This document shows, piece after piece, positions 21,915 through 33,814 of a DNA stretch of 64,000 bases. Numbering within the stretch: position 1 is the stretch's first letter; each line of letters starts with the position of its first letter. The notes beneath the pieces were generated by a model. The model searched no databases, was not told the DNA's origin, and saw only the letters and a list, made by a program, of their open reading frames with translations. A program made the translations under genes and the position numbers. Origin of the DNA: Annona cherimola (taxonomy: Eukaryota > Streptophyta > Magnoliopsida > Magnoliales > Annonaceae); contig CM059975.1 of assembly GCA_030490835.1 (NCBI GenBank), positions 32,024,133 to 32,088,132 of the forward strand, written 5' to 3'.

Positions 21915-22213
21915 TAGGATACTGTTAGCTTCGCTAAGTAAATAGCTTGCTTAACTATCTAAAAAAACTCAACCTTTTTCTTTATATACTTGTTTTTCAG
22001 GTTATTTAATATATAAACTAAAATTTATCATTTTTGGATATGCGTATATGTTTTTTTGAGATTATATACGTATCTAAAAATGATAAAATTTGATTTCCAT
22101 GTTAAATACATTCAAATAAAACAAGTATATAAAGAAAAAGGTAAAAAAATATTTTAAATGGTTTTTTAAGATGAGCTAAACTAGCCATTTGCTTAGTTCG
22201 GACTAATAAGATT
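21915..22213. mobile_element. foldback element (shared core, 'GATCCTATTAGC' ends), decayed ends
   Basis: The arms contain TATACTTGTTTTTC, AACTAAAATTTATCATTTTTGG and ATATGTTTTTTTGAGA, with an inverted right arm ending GCCATTTGCTTAGTTCGGACTAATAAGAT. Same subtype as 39913 and 52653. Confidence 0.65.
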
Positions 22214-22360
22214 TCATATAACATTTTCGAATCTCCCTCCACTTTTCTTATTTTAAATATATCTTTTCTTGTTTTCAATAAACTTATACCTCATCTTTAT
22301 CTGATGTAGGTTATGACTTGATAGGCAAAAATTTTTATGAACTAAGGAAAATACCACTAT

Positions 22361-22641
22361 GGGTGTGTTTGGTAATCCACAAAAAATGTCAAGTTAAAAC
22401 TTTTCAATGTAAAACTTTTCACTCTCCATAATTATCATATTTTTTAATCATTTTTTCACATTTTCATATACAACAACCCTACTTTTCAATAATTTCTACA
22501 CGACTATCCATACAACTAACCTATTTATTTTAACTTTATCCTCTTTACTACTCATCATTACCTCTATCATATCACATCATTTGACAACTTTTACTCTCTA
22601 AAATTTTTCATCAAAAGTTTTATTCATTACCAAACACACCC
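22361..22641 (-). mobile_element. Tourist/Harbinger-like MITE (281 bp), antisense
   Basis: GGGTGTGTTTGG and CCAAACACACCC ends, perfectly inverted over 12 bp, with TSD TAT at 22358-22360 and 22642-22644. The interior is the reverse complement of the copy at 22822-23112, about 180 bases away; the pair could form a long hairpin in RNA. Confidence 0.85.
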
Positions 22642-22821
22642 TATAAGTTTCAAATTTTACATTTAAAATCTAGACTAATCATCTTTTGGAGCTAACATGA
22701 TATTTTCTACAAATACAGACATACCAAAGCATATATATAGGGGTGGGTCGTAATGAGTTGAGATTTGCCAAACCTTAACCTTACTTTTTAAAAATTTATT
22801 TTGACTATATTTTTATACCAA

Positions 22822-23112
22822 GGGTGTGTTTGGTTGGAGGTAAAACTTTTGATGAAAAGTTTTTGGAGTAGAAGTTGTCAAATCAATAGAAAATGATGTG
22901 ATATAATAGGAGTAATGACGAAGAGTAAAGAGAATAAAGTTAAAATAGATAGGTTAGTTGTATGGGTAGTTGTGTAGAAATGATTGAAAAGTAAGGTAGT
23001 TTGTATAGAAAAATGTGAAAAAATAATTTAAAAATAGAATAATTATGGAGAGTGAAAAGTTTTAGATTGAAAAGTTTTAGTTGACACTTTTTTACCCTAA
23101 ACAAATACACCC
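22822..23112 (+). mobile_element. Tourist/Harbinger-like MITE (291 bp)
   Basis: Left end GGGTGTGTTTGG, right end ACAAATACACCC, TSD CAA at 22819-22821 and 23113-23115. Closely related to the copy at 20589. Confidence 0.85.
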
Positions 23113-23489
23113 CAAATCAGGATAAGGTCGGTTTAACTCTTGTTTTTTAAAATAGGTATCAGGACAAACTTTAGGTTGATATCGGACCAGTTTCGGGACA
23201 GCAAGTTAGGTAAAAAATATAGGTTAAATAAGATAATTTTAAGAATTTATATACCTATCAAACATAAAGATATATCTATACTAAATTTAAATATTATATA
23301 CTTTAATATTTTACTAATTATTAAAAAATACATCATTACTAAAATAAAACATGAGAAAATATAGTATAATTTATTAAAATAGATTATTATACAATTATAT
23401 GTGATAGTTATATATACATATATGCAAATTCTTCTGATTGGTTCTTATATTGTTTTATAAAGAAATTAAATTTTCTACTATTGATATAT

Positions 23490-23768
23490 ATATATATATA
23501 TTTTGATTGAAGGATATTTTACATCATATCTCAATTCATATTACATTCAAACCCTGTGACAATTCTAACAAGCTTATAATTGAAAACGACAATAAGCTTC
23601 CACAAATCAAGTGGGGAGACCACTAACTCCCAACTGAGTATAAAGGGGGATCACATGCCCCCACCCCAACTCCGGTTCAGAATCCTGTGAGGGATTCGAA
23701 CCACGCACCGGCTGGGAACGGAAATCTCGTTCCGCAGCCGGTGACCAGACGAGCGGTGCTCGTTTTTT
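23490..23768 (-). mobile_element. SINE-like retroposon, antisense
   Basis: A 12-bp TSD CTATTGATATAT (23478-23489 and 23769-23780) flanks about 280 bp. On the minus strand a perfect box B GGTTCGAATCC lies at 23692-23702, about 65 bases into the element, with a tRNA-like head (GAGCACCGCTCGTCTGGTC) upstream. Its 3' side ends in an AT repeat. It is a different family from the SINEs at 21605 and 55084. Confidence 0.65.
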
Positions 23769-23780
23769 CTATTGATATAT

Positions 23781-24640
23781 TTAATTATAAAAAAATGTGA
23801 AAATTTTGAAAGAAAATAATAATAAGATTTAAACATAAATTTATAATTTTTAATAAATTAATATATGTGGGGCGAGTGAGGACATGATCGACCACATTGA
23901 ACTTATTTTTGAATTCGAAGAAAAAAATCAAATTTATCCTATTAAAAAGGGTTGTGTTAAAAAGGGTTGAATTAAGGCCAGATCACTGGTGGATCCGCCC
24001 CATTCCCCACGCTCACGTATATACCAATTTACAATTACTCAAAAGTCCATAGCGCATTTCAGCTAAGAAAAAAAAAGTCCCAATTGAAGAATTCCTCTAT
24101 CTCTGTTTTGTTCCCCAGATAGCTGATAGATTGCAAGTGGGACATGGCCGCATGGTCCCCACGCCATGAGCTAGGACCATCTGCCGCACGTCGTCAAGTG
24201 CAAGCTCTCATCTTCTTACAGGCGTTACTTAGCTTCAGTTCTCCCCTGACTCCAGATCTGGAGAATGGTTCTGTGTGTAGCTTTTAAATTTGGAAGCCAC
24301 CGCCTTAAAGGCCAAGGACGCCCTGGAAAAGCTATTACAGCCTTCCGGCAGTGCGATTCACCCGCTGCTGCCGCCGCAGAGGAGTCAACACGCAGCATAA
24401 ATGCACGCAGCTCCATAGCAGTCGCAGGGCTCCAATCGCCAGCACCATAAAACCTCCAATCATTCCAACGGCTCCGATGCACGCCACGTGTGCCTCTTTA
24501 AACCCGATGTTGCCGTCTTTGCTGAAAATGATATTCGCCTCCCCTTCTTTTGGTTAGTGAACACAAACGCCAGGCATTCGCGCGAGAAGAAATCCGAAAC
24601 GTGGAACCGGCGACGCGCTGGAATCGACGGCTCAGAACAG
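23781..24640. promoter_or_regulatory. upstream region of the bromodomain gene
   Basis: AT-rich up to about 24000, then increasingly GC-rich and CpG-rich towards the gene. A G-box core CACGTG lies at 24485-24490, about 480 bases before the start codon, followed by CTCTTTAAACC. No canonical TATA box or reliable transcription start was found. Short ORFs on both strands (24225-24482, 24265-24450) are consistent with GC bias only. Confidence 0.4.
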
Positions 24641-24972
24641 AACAAGTGAACCACGCGGCCCCGTAAACGGATGCGATTTGCCGGAGGCCTACTTCGCGCG
24701 ACGAGGTGCCAGGTATCAAGCGCGCGAGGCGCCTTGTCGTTTCACCGCCCTCACTGGCTTGACTTCTCAGGCTCCCGAGCCAGCCAAGCAACGATCATGT
24801 CCTGCCCAAGGCTCAGCTTCGGACGGTCGGACAGCCGAGACTGCAGGCTCGGAGCGAGGTTCGGGAGTAAATGCCGCTGAGGAATCGAGGTGGGGAAGGA
24901 GGAGGAGCAAAACCCGACACGCGGTAAAGAAAGGTGGGAGAGGGAAAGGAGGCAGGCTCGGGAGAGGCAGGA

Positions 24973-27900
24973 ATGGTAAGGATCGCGACGGATCCGGCGG
25001 CGAAGAAGGGGAAGAAGCAGCACATCCAGCCGTCTCCGACAAAGAAGAAGAAGGGCAGACCGTCGAAGGCGGATCTCGCGCGCCGATGCCAGGAGGCGGG
25101 CTTGCCGCGCCGATGCCTGGAGACGGGCTTGCCGCGCCGCAGTCAGCGGACGATCCGCCGGCGCCGGATGGAGGAGGATTACGGTGAGTACTTCGACTCC
25201 GACTCCGAGGCGGAAGCGGAGGCAGCGGTGGCGGCCGTCGCGGTGGCTGCGGCGGCCGAGGCGAAGAGGAAGAAGAAGAGAGAGAAGAAGCTGAAGCTCG
25301 TCTTGAAATTCCCTCCCATTGAGAGCCATAGCAAGCGGCAACAGCAGCAGCGGCGGCCGTACCATCTCGGCGGCGGCGGCGGCGCCCACGGCAGAACGGG
25401 TTCGGAGTCGTCCTATTCCGGGCTGTCTGCGGAGCCGTCGGAGGAGGACGAGAAGCCGCTGAAGAAGAGGAGGATCAGCGGCCGCGACGAAGATGACAGC
25501 GACGAAGACGATTACGTTCGCGACGGCGACGGCGACGCTGCTGCTGCTGCTGACGACGATGGCGAAGAAGAGAATGCTTTTGGTGACGACGACGACGACT
25601 ACGACGACGACGACGGGGATGTACGGTCCAGCCGATCTGATGATGAAAATGTATATGTCTCCTCTGCTTTAACTCTCTGTCTTGCTATCGTGTGGTCAGT
25701 TGTCAAGCTATCCACATGGCTCCGATTTTTTCTACTTTATTATCTCGCTCTCGCTCTACCATATGTTGTGTATGACTATATTGTTTGGATGCTGGAATTT
25801 TTTTTTCTTCAGGAAGAGAAGGAAAACGAAGTTAGGAAGTCTATGGATTCGATTCCTGGTCTGTTTCACTCTGTCCGATTCCTTCTGTTGTTTCTGTAGT
25901 TTTCTTTCTTTGGAATACAAGAGACAGATGTTGATATTTCATAATTCCAGCTTCGCCGGCGGACTACTACACGGGAACAACTCCGTTGCCGGACAAGAAG
26001 ACTTTGGATTTCATTCTACACAAGCTTCAGAAGTGCGTAATCTAGTTCGTTGCTTTCGCCTTTTTTAATGCATCTAGATACAATCTAGTCGAGGGCAGCT
26101 TGCAATCAACTTGTTAGTTGGGTGGCAAGCATATTCTGTCTTATACTATGTGCCTGATTCAGAATCTTTTTCCGAGTAGTGAATTGAGTTTTGTTCTGTC
26201 TTCGTTACAACATTGTGCTAATCCTTGCCCTGCTGCTGCAGCATTCCTTTTGTTAAATGTTTTTAATTTTTTTCATCGTCTTGACGTTTTCCTGGTTTTG
26301 CTGGATGGCGCAGGAAGGACATTTATGGAGTATATGCGGAGCCTGTGGATCCCAAAGAGGTAATTGAGGAATCAATTATTATTTGGTCTTTTCTGCTGAA
26401 ATTAGCAGAGGCATTGCTATTCTTCTTTTATATTTTATTTACGAGCTCTGATAATAAATGATGTTTATATAGCTTTTTCTTCTTCTTTTTTTCTTTTCTT
26501 TTCACAAAGTCGAGTTGCCAGAAGTGCTGGATATTTGCTGAGAATTGTGCTTGCATGTCGTGGTGAGCCCTTTCAGTTTCCTGTGGTTTGATGCTGTCCT
26601 GATTTTGCAGCTTCCTGATTATCATGATATAATTGAGCATCCAATGGACTTTGGGACTGTAAAGAAGAAGCTGGCGAGAGGTGCCTACTCTTCGTTGGAG
26701 CAGCTGGAGGTTAGTCTTGCTTTTTTGAGTTTTTGCTTTCTTGTAGCTCCTTGTGGAATTTCTGCATCGGATGGGTCTAGTTCCATGAGGTGATTCAAAT
26801 TTTTGGTCTTTTAGTTCCCATCCAGTGTTATTTAAAACGGACTGGGGGCTAAATCAGTTAAACATTGGGCTTACAGTTCTAGTGGTTCAACCAAAATAAC
26901 TGCTTCAAGATGCAAGTGATAAAACAAGAAAAGAAAAAAAATGGAAATGAAGTGATATGAGATAATTGAAAGATGAAGCCAATAGGTAATAAAATGAGGA
27001 AAAGTAGACTAAAGTGGTTTGGGCATGTTAAATGGAGGTTTGAGATGACATCAGTTAGAAGAATTGAATTAATTAAAAGACAACAAGAGAGTAAGAGGAA
27101 GGAAAAAAAAAAGTGGATTGAAGTAATTAAACAAAGATATGATGATGTCGGAGATTATTGAAAACATAGTTCATGATTATAGAGAATGGCGCAATAGGAT
27201 CTATGCAGCTGACTCCACAGAAGTAGATACAGCTTATGTTGATAATGATGATGTTGATGTAGAATTTTATAAATTAGACGAACTTAAAGATGAAAATTTC
27301 AACTGCAGGCCTAAATAAGTAGATTTTGTATGGGATAGTTATATCTTCTCAATATAGTTTTATGTAATTGACATTATAAGACATAAAAATCAACTCAATT
27401 AAAATGGGGAGTTGCAGGAACAGTTACTTCTGTGATGATAACAGTGGATGACTCTCTTATTCTTTCTGCATGCATAAAACCCATTCTAGATTTGTTCAGA
27501 GTGCTTAAACTCTTTCAGTTGGTGAGGCACATATTGTGCATATTACGTGAGTTTTTAATTTGTTAGAAACAAGCATTGGTTCAAGAAGAAGGGTTTTGGT
27601 GTCAAATTCTGTTTGTTGTCAGAGGTGATTCGTGAACAGTTGGTCAACATGTTAGAATGTCCTGTATCGATATGTAATAGACCTTTATGGTCTTTGAACT
27701 GGAAGAATTTTATTTTTCAGTTAACAGGCTGGCCATGTTTGGTAGTATTTGTTTGGCATTTCTCACCACTTATCATGCACAATTGGAGGATGATGCGTAG
27801 CTAGCTCTTATTAGGAGATCAATGCTCCCAAAGCTTTTGCTAATGGGCGGGCAGTAGCTGCAGGGAAAAACTAACGAAGATGAATTTCTAAAAAAAAAAA

Positions 27901-30900
27901 AAGGACAAAAAAGAAAGTGAAAGTGTCATTCTAAAGGGCAACCTGGACGTATTGTTGCTAAAAAAGAGATTTTTCAAAAAAAAAAAAAAAACACTAGGAA
28001 CACGATGTTTAATGTTATGTTGCACAACTTTTCATCATCACAATCTTGGGCATGACCTCCATTGTAGATATTTGTGTTACAGATTTACATTTGATGCGGC
28101 CTTCTTAGTATTGAAATTTGGCACTGTTTACTTAATCCATAATTTAGAGTATGACTGTGTTTAGGAAGCGATAAAACTTTTGGATGAAAAATTTGTAGCG
28201 TAAATGTTTTTGAAACGTGAGAAAATGATGTGATATGATAGAGACAATGATGAATAATAAAAAGAATAAAGTTAAAATAAATAGTCGTATGAATAGTTGT
28301 GTAAAAACGATTGAAAAGTATGGTGGCAGTGTAGAAAGATGTGAAGAAATAATTAAAAAATAAGGTACTTATGGAGAGCAAAATATTTCAGGTTGAAAAT
28401 TTTTTTTCTGTGTAAACAAACACACCTTGTATTGGTAGTCTAAAAAAACTGTTGTTGGAGATTATTGTTTTTTTTTATTAGGGAACTCTGTCGAAGAAAC
28501 AAAAATATAATAATTTAAATAAAGCTAATAGAACTCCATGATAAATTAAAATAAACATAAATAAAAAAATTAAGCTCAAACAATTACATTAAACATCAGT
28601 ATTTAATGACCAACATAAATACATAAGAGATCTCTACATACAATCCCAATAAGTTCAAGGTTATCTAATATATGGAAATTAAGTATGCATTTTTAGGAAT
28701 GTAGATTATCAAATATACATTAAATGGATAGGAATTTTAATGATTTGGGAAAGTCACCATCATTGTTAGTAAAGAGATAAGGAAAGAAATGATTAAAAGG
28801 AGCTTCTGGTGATAATTTGCAATAAAAATGATATGTGCCAAATGTTAGCAGTAAATTTGGGATAGTATTGATAATATCAATGACTTGTAGATAATATTGA
28901 TAATAGTAGGGAGATTTTTAATAAAATCGGTATAGTATGTCGATAATACCAAAGATATTTTTAATAAATCCCGGAAAAATGAAAATATTGGATTTCTTTG
29001 AGAAAATTTTTCAGTCACCTCTGAAAAAGACATTATTTGAGGTGATATCGATAAAGCAAGAACCTGTTTGGGTTGAAGATTATGCCATCAGTTGACCTGA
29101 GCTCTAACAGATGGGATTATCACCATTAAAAATTGTTAAGCACACTGATGTTCAATGCTACCGGAAACATTAAATATCATGAGCTGCAACGGCACATAAA
29201 GGAGCTTTGTCTATGATAAATATTGATTATTTTATGGATTGGCCCGGAGGTTTCAGTGCACTCAAAATGAATCTAGTGGTCCCATGATAATTTTGGTTGA
29301 TATTCTCGAGTATGAAGCATGTCATATCAGTCTATAATTTGGGATAAAATACTGCCATGTATTTCTGGTCCACTACAAGTAAGAAGATTGAGAAGGACCA
29401 TCTACCAGGAGTTTTCAATTGGCCTTTGTATGTGATTCATCTGTCATGCAGAGGTCTAATGGTTGCTTCCTTCTACTGACATTTTCTGAAGTTCTAACCC
29501 AAAAAAAGGGGCTATAAGCCTTGTTGGAAAAAATGTTGTGTTTATGGTCAAAGTTTCTCTCTTGTTGAGACAACTTGCTTTGTTTGTTAGGTTGAATTTT
29601 TGGTGCGGAAACCCAAAATAAATAAAGGGCACAGCCCAGGGCCCCGACACTTCCATTGATGTGGGTTGGGGATGGTGAGATGTGTCTCCTTATCTCTATT
29701 TCTTGGGGAGACTATTTCCATTTACTGTAACCTGCACTGCTAAGAATGTAGGTGAAGAGCTTTACCATTGCATCAGGCAATGCCCTTGGAATAATTGAAT
29801 AAATGAAAACAAAATACTAAATAGTTGTGATGATCTGATTGACAATGAGGGAATTTCTACAAGAACTCAAAAAGTTTAGAAGCCTAACACTAGTAATGCC
29901 ACAGAGTCCCACTGACGGGGCTTGCAAAGATATCCCAAATATCTAGCATGTTGGGATGATTCATTGGGATGAAAAATGAGGTAACTGAGTTTTACATGAT
30001 GGAATGTTAGCCATTATGGAAAGTATGGGTCCATTAATACAAGTGGTAATTTGATTATTGATGTGTTAGTATTGCAATTGATTTCTAAAATATTTTATTT
30101 GATTGCAGACCGATATTTTTCTGATTTGTACCAATGCTATGCAATACAATGCACCAGAAACTATATACTACAAACAGGCAAGACTTCAAAGTTCACCTTA
30201 TTCAATATTTATTTTCCTTCAATTATATCTTTCATTATTTTTCTTTACTTAATTCATTTGATTTTCTCTGAGTAGGCAAGGTCAATCCAAGAGTTGGCAA
30301 GAAAGAGATTTGGAAAGATTCGGATTCATGCACTGGCTCAGGAGGAGTTAAAATCTGAGCAGAAGAACAGAGCAAACTCTGTGGCGAAGTCTGTGAAGAA
30401 GCCCGCAGGCAGGACTTCACAGGAGCCTGTTGGCTCTGACTTTTCTTCAGGTGCCACTCTTGCTGCTACAGGAGAAGGCTGCACTGTGTCAAAGACAATA
30501 CAAACTGGTGTTTGTGAGAAACAAGGCAATGGTGATGGACTTTCCACAGAAGGCAATTCTTTCTTGGCTGAGGAAAAACCTGAAAAAGGAGATGAATTTT
30601 CAGGTATGAAGATGGTTCTTGCTGTTTTGTTTCCAGATACTTTATTAGGAAACATTATAAACGTATCCCGCGGCGGGGGTCGGTCTTCCATCCATGAGGT
30701 GCCCTTTTACTAAAACTGCACTCTGCAAGGAGTGCATGGGAGTTGGGATAGATGCAATGAATCATGAATGCTGAAGGTTAAATTATTTCTGATACAGAGA
30801 TTCATTGATTCAATTTTTTATGTGAGGCTCTCGACTGCTTGTGATTCTTTTGTGAAGATAGTCATGGCCTACCAGTTGTGATGAGTTCTCATGATCTAGA

Positions 30901-31872
30901 TGTACCTCACAAAAAGGGGAACAAGAAACAGAAAAAGAAGCAAAAGAAAAAATGTTGCTGTTCTTCTGTACCCTGTGCATGACAATGACATACAATCTTA
31001 ACAGAACTCTTGTTATGTTCAATGGTTAATGGAACAAGTGATTCTTCCAATGGTCAATAGTTGATGGAACAAGTGACCACTAAGAAAACTCTGGTCCTTC
31101 TGTTTTAAGAGCCATTTTATTTGCAATTGCTGGACAGGTCACCCGTCTACCATATCATTGCAGTACGCGTTTGTTTGTGGCAAATGCTTGAAAAAAGGAT
31201 TTCCATGTGATTGAGATCTTCCTCCTCCACTTGCGTGAATTAGGAGGAACGCTACTTGATTGCTGTAGTATTACGGTTCATGTAGTTAGTGAATGGGAGA
31301 ACTCTTGACTGTTATTCTAGTACCTGTACATGATTCCCCTGACTGTTCCTGCCTCACAGATTTTAGTCAGCACAGTTGCTTGGATCCGGCACTCTAGTGG
31401 ATCAGCATTTGATGTCATTTCTTTCACGCACTGGCTTCAGACTAGAGTAGATTGGAGGCAAGCTTACTTCAGTAAGGAATTGATGAAATGTTGCATGATT
31501 GATGCCAGCACAATTGCTTGGATCTGGCTTGGATCCACAAGCGATATAGCATGTTCTGTATCTGTTATCAGAATATGGTTACTTCTGATGAAAGTGGACC
31601 TAAGATGTGCCGTGCTGCTGTGTGTACTGGCTCTTTGGATATGGTGTTGCAATAAGTTACTTTTGAGTTTGACGTCTCATGGAGAATGCTCTGTGTTTTA
31701 CATATATTTTACCGAACCCTGTGGTTAAAGCCAAAAGCACTTGGTTAGGAACACTAGCAGTCTGACAGAATTTACTGCTCCTTTGGTGAGCCCTTAAGGT
31801 AGGCCGTGATTCAAAATTAGGTTGTAGAATTTGCTAGTGGATTTATTGGAAGGACCAAGAATTGATGATATG

Positions 31873-31903
<31 letters not shown>

Positions 31904-33814
31904 TTCCACATACTGTTTTCCCAAGTTGGGACTTCAGAATCATCAGATCAATTTATGATTTGACCAGCATTCTTTGGCTTTGGTTGAGATGCTCCAATTA
32001 TGTAGGCATCCGCTTACAGAATATCTCTCATGTAAATCCACATTTTTCATGAAGCCGAAAGACTTACATCTTTGCTTCTTTGTTTGTTTCCTGTTTCAGT
32101 GAAGGGTTTTGCATTGAAGTTTGGTAAGAAGAAGTTCGTGGTGGATGAAAACCGTCGTGCTACTTACGGTGAATCTGATCAACCAACAGCCAGAGTGGAG
32201 TCAGTGTTTTCGACCTTTGAGAATGAAACAAAGCAGCTGGTTGCTGTACGTAATAGATAACCAACTCTTTCTTTTCCTTTGTGGATTTTGTGCTCATCTG
32301 TTCTCAATTTTCGGAATCAGGTCGGCCTTCATGCAGATCATTCTTATGCAAGGAGCCTGGCTCGTTTTGCTGCCACACTTGGTCCAGTTGCTTGGAGAAT
32401 TGCATCCAAGAGGATTGAACAGGCATTGCCCGTGGGATACAAATTTGGCCGTGGGTGGGTGGGAGAATATGAACCACCTAGGACACCTATACTTCTGCTT
32501 CGAAAACAGCATATGTGTATCAATATTTCTGAGGATATCAGCTTGAAAAATGGATTTCAATCACGTAATGATGGGAAGATGGAGGAGAAGGTGAGAACTG
32601 CTGGAGATACCAGTCCTAAAAATGTACAACTTGGTCTCATGACTCCTCGAGTGGAGGCAATTTCTAGCAAGAGATCCATCCCTCCAAATGAAGTGACCTG
32701 CAGCGCAGCTACTTCTGAAAGGAGGCCAGTTTGGTCAGCTGTGACTGCTAGAAATAAGTCTGTTGGAAGTATCACACAACAAGCACAGAGGAACTCTTTG
32801 AACATGGATTTAGCTGCTACAAATAGTGAGGCCAATGTTGTCAAGGAACTAGAAGTAAACCGCTCTTCGTCCATGAGCACTGCTCCTGTGAAAACAGCCT
32901 CACAGAGAACTGAGCTTGTTTCAGATTTAACAAGTAGGGCACAGGAGACGACATTGTCAAACAGGAATCCAGTCTGGATACAGCAAAGCACGATGGGAAC
33001 ACATGCAAATAACCGTTCCTCTCAGGCTGGAATTTCCAATACGAGCATTAATGGTGGAGTTGTTGCAGGAAGTTTATTGCCTAATGGTAAAGCGCCAGGC
33101 ATTTCCTCTGTGGTCAATGGTGCGGGTGCTTCTCCCATGAACTTCACTTCCAACATTCATGTGGGAGCTCCAAGCTATCTGGTACCTGGTAATCAGGATC
33201 AAGGTCTGACTGATCCAGTTCAACTGATGAGGATGTTGTCAGGGAAACTGCCAAATCAGCCAAACACAGCAAACTCGTCCGTGGGTCCCCAGGTTTTGTT
33301 GCCTTTCACATCATCGAGAAGGGAGGAACAGGCTGCTGCCACTGCAGCCAGGGCATGGATGTCTGTTGGGTCTCCAGAGCTTAAACCAGCCAGCATTAGG
33401 GCTCCACCAGAGATGCAGATTGCAGCTGCTTCTCTTTTCAATCCAACTCGGGAATTGCCAAATGCAGTTTTTCGACCCCATGCAGATGCTTCTGGTTCAG
33501 TTGGGTTGCCACAGGCTGAGAAGAATAGGTTTTCTTCACAATCACTCTGGCAGCCAGTTCATACAGTTTCCGAAGAACTACGTTTCCAGAACAACAGATC
33601 AAATGTTTTCCCACATGCGTCAGCAACAGAACTGTCGAGGTTCCAAATGCAATCTCCCTGGCGAGGTCTTGCTCCGCATACCCAACAAAGGCAGAAGATA
33701 GATATGCGCCCCCCAGACTTGAACATTGGTTTCCAGTCCCCTGGATCTCCTGTTCAGCAGTCCCCTCGTGTCAGGGTTGATTCTCAGCAGCCCGATCTGG
33801 CTTTACAGCTTTGA
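24973..33814 (+). CDS. bromodomain protein, BRD1/2/13-like (plant SWI/SNF type), nine exons
   Basis: Likely a nuclear acetyl-lysine reader; Arabidopsis relatives of this layout (BRD1, BRD2, BRD13) are SWI/SNF subunits. Exons: 24973-25650, 25813-25858, 25951-26032, 26314-26359, 26611-26709, 30109-30177, 30276-30603, 32100-32245, 32321-33814; 2988 bp, about 995 residues, all phases consistent. Start ATG 24973 was chosen because MVRIATDP leads directly to KKKKGRPSKADLARR (AT-hook-like, 24-38), the conserved family start; an in-frame ATG at 24934 would add 13 residues. Acidic and Ala runs follow. The bromodomain is at about 253-355, with ZA loop PDYHDIIEHPMDF (286-298) and the acetyl-lysine-binding Asn in NAMQYN (N331). 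The conserved C-terminal block (YARSLARFAATLGPVAW) opens exon 9; the rest is Ser/Pro/Gln-rich. Intron 6 (30178-30275) uses a GC donor. Exon limits were inferred by eye, without transcripts. Confidence 0.88.
25081..25149 (+). repeat. 27-bp tandem repeat inside exon 1
   Basis: CGCCGATGCC starts at 25081 and 25108, with a third truncated unit at 25135. It encodes RRCQEAGLP, RRCLETGLP and RRSQRT, an in-frame nine-residue duplication between the GRPSK motif and the acidic region. Confidence 0.85.
26940..27310 (+). pseudogene. RTE-type LINE 3' remnant
   Basis: The frame at 26973-27161 reads KMRKSRLKWFGHVKWR, then VRRIE and KKKWIEVIKQ, the well-known C-terminal signature of plant RTE reverse transcriptases (RLRWFGHV followed by a WIEV-type helix). 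After a stop, another frame continues EWRNRIYAAD near 27185-27215, matching the usual end. Catalytic parts are absent. It lies in the sense strand of intron 5. Confidence 0.7.
28153..28429 (+). mobile_element. Tourist/Harbinger-like MITE in intron 5
   Basis: The left end GACTGTGTTTAGG and right end AAACAAACACACC pair, flanked by TAT (28150-28152 and 28430-28432). The interior (AAAATGATGTGATATGATAGAG, AATAAAGTTAAAATAAATAG) matches the family. Confidence 0.75.
30178..30275 (+). other. intron 6, GC-AG type
   Basis: The donor reads ACAG|GCAAGA and the acceptor TGAGTAG|GCAAGG. The junction joins YYKQ to ARSIQELA, the conserved end of helix C of the bromodomain. No GT donor in the vicinity preserves both frame and conserved residues. 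CAG|GCAAG is the usual consensus of GC donors. Confidence 0.75.
30604..32099 (+). other. intron 7 (1.5 kb)
   Basis: Bounded by TTTTCAG|GTATGA and TGTTTCAG|TGAAGG. It contains a (TG)n run followed by a run of about 20 T (31870-31906), and a short internal duplication around TTGCTTGGATC (31377 and 31515). No other element was recognised. Confidence 0.75.

Larger units (their letters stand above)
26710..30108 (+). other. intron 5 of the bromodomain gene (3.4 kb)
   Basis: Bounded by GAG|GTTAGT and TTGCAG|ACC. It splits the bromodomain between LEQLE and TDIFLI. Its size is partly due to transposon debris: an RTE remnant (26940-27310) and a Tourist-like MITE (28153-28429). The rest (28430-30100) shows no recognisable gene. 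Confidence 0.8.

Noticed and set aside
22736..23225. A second hAT MITE (AGGGGTGGGTCG...) hosting the Tourist-like copy at 22822
   Set aside because: The left words look right but no matching right end or TSD was found.
23640..23720. tRNA gene suggested by a perfect box B on the minus strand
   Set aside because: The cloverleaf arms do not form over the 65-80 bases upstream, and a 12-bp TSD marks a SINE-like retroposon instead.
24400..24640. Minus-strand reading with a hydrophobic, membrane-like stretch (VGMIGGFMVLAIGAL)
   Set aside because: It is short, bounded by stops and unlike any family I know. It could be a divergent exon, but nothing supports that.
24678..25187. 169-codon ORF overlapping the bromodomain exon 1 in another frame
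   Set aside because: It is open only because of GC-rich, stop-poor sequence, has Gly/Pro/Glu low complexity, and conflicts with the conserved frame beginning MVRIATDP.
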